The position numbers were made by a program, and so were the translations under genes. Shown here in pieces: positions 27,094 to 27,534 of a stretch of DNA of 27,534 bases. This stretch comes from a virus: positions 1-27,534 of the IMG/VR virus record IMGVR_UViG_3300036861_000344; one strand, given 5' to 3'. The notes under the pieces are model-generated. The model was given only the letters and a program-made list of their open reading frames with translations, had not been told where the DNA came from and did no database searches. The first letter of the stretch is position 1, and each line of letters starts with the position of its first letter.

Positions 27094-27510
27094 ATGCCTG
27101 ACGAGGAGAAGCTCAACCAGTCGGAGCCCGATCCTCCGGTCCTCATCTTCATGGGCGACCCCGACTCGGGCGAGCCGCACATCCCCGGAGTCCCCGCGCG
27201 GGACTTGACCGCGCACGACATCAGCCGCCTCGTCTACCGGGGCGTGATGACGCCCGAGCATCGCTTCCTGACACCCGACGACAAGGGCTTCGAGAAGGCC
27301 GCAGCGCACGTCGGAGAAGTGCTTCTGGCGCGCTACATCCCGGGCACGTCCGACCCCCTCTACGCCGCAGCGACGGCCCAGGGCAAGCCCAAGAGCACCA
27401 CTGACAAGGGCCGCAAGGCAGCCGCCCAGAAGGTCGGCGATGCGGCCGCCGATGTTCCACCCGCACCTGAGCCAGAACCGACCGTCGTGGTCGCACCCCC
27501 GGAGGTCTAG
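27094..27510 (+). CDS. Hypothetical tail-region protein, 138 aa
   Basis: ATG 27094 with AAAGGAG upstream. The central part PHIPGVPARDLTAHDISRLVYRGVMTPEHRFLTPDDKGFEKAAAHVGEVLLARYIPG resembles a short 'IPGVPARDLTxxDI' motif found in small phage virion proteins. The C-terminal half is low complexity (Lys/Ala then PAPEPEPTVVVAPPEV) and probably disordered. It is located immediately before the presumed major tail protein. Function unknown. Confidence 0.62.
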   Translation: MPDEEKLNQSEPDPPVLIFMGDPDSGEPHIPGVPARDLTAHDISRLVYRGVMTPEHRFLTPDDKGFEKAAAHVGEVLLARYIPGTSDPLYAAATAQGKPKSTTDKGRKAAAQKVGDAAADVPPAPEPEPTVVVAPPEV

Positions 27511-27513
27511 GAG

Positions 27514-27534
27514 ATGCCCGAGCTCGTGTTCCAC
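27514..27534 (+). CDS. Start of the next gene, probably major tail protein (truncated)
   Basis: ATG 27514 follows a GGAGGTCTAGGAG stretch, and the frame MPELVFH is open to the window end. The position after connector, neck and completion genes is where siphoviruses usually encode the major tail tube protein. Only seven codons are visible, so the product is a positional inference. Confidence 0.4.

Overview
This window is a segment of a temperate, tailed (siphovirus-like, HK97-type) bacteriophage genome with high GC content. Nearly all genes are on the + strand, tightly packed and often overlapping by 4 nt (ATGA/GTGA). The host cannot be fixed from sequence alone. High GC, frequent GTG/TTG starts and four-cysteine mini-proteins resemble phages of Actinomycetota. 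A Pro-Thr-Ala linker in a secreted protein near 19.8 kb resembles linkers common in Chloroflexota secreted proteins. Either host group is an inference. The phage attachment core matches the 3' half of a tRNA-His(GTG) gene, so the host integration site is probably that tRNA.

Layout. (1) 1-7.8 kb, early/DNA-metabolism operon: two HNH proteins, three DNA methyltransferases of different classes (C5-type, MT-A70, DPPY-type), an RlpA-like secreted protein, a putative PD-(D/E)XK protein, a replication-initiator-like gene with an internal iteron-like array (candidate origin), a VRR-NUC nuclease and many small cysteine-rich proteins. (2) 7.8-9.3 kb, integration module: small MerR/Xis-like HTH protein, tyrosine integrase, and an attP with a tRNA-His core flanked by two pairs of GGGTCCC direct repeats. 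A LuxR-type HTH gene follows. (3) 9.6-11.3 kb: small unknown proteins, an HNH protein of the terminase-adjacent type and a 29-residue membrane peptide. (4) 11.4-18.2 kb, packaging and head: small and large terminase, portal, ChaB-like protein, a minus-strand HNH gene, prohead protease and major capsid protein. (5) 18.2-25.3 kb, an unusual accessory block: small virion-type proteins preceded by two related hairpin leaders, a tail-fibre-like protein, a signal-peptide/PT-linker protein with a ConA-like domain, two tandem alginate-lyase-like paralogues, a LamG-like lectin protein, and a protein made of ten 20-residue repeats. (6) 25.3-27.5 kb: head-tail connector, HK97 gp10-like neck protein, tail-completion-like protein, a hypothetical protein and the first codons of the next gene, probably the major tail protein.

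Because attP has phage genes on both sides, the sequence represents an unintegrated (virion, circular or circularly permuted) genome rather than a prophage junction. The most unusual parts are the carbohydrate-associated block between capsid and connector genes, the attP architecture, the iteron-like array inside the replication gene, and the repeated two-hairpin leader.

No stretch over 300 bases lacks a gene. The longest non-coding gap is 10774-10915 (142 nt). No complete tRNA, rRNA, CRISPR array or insertion sequence was found.
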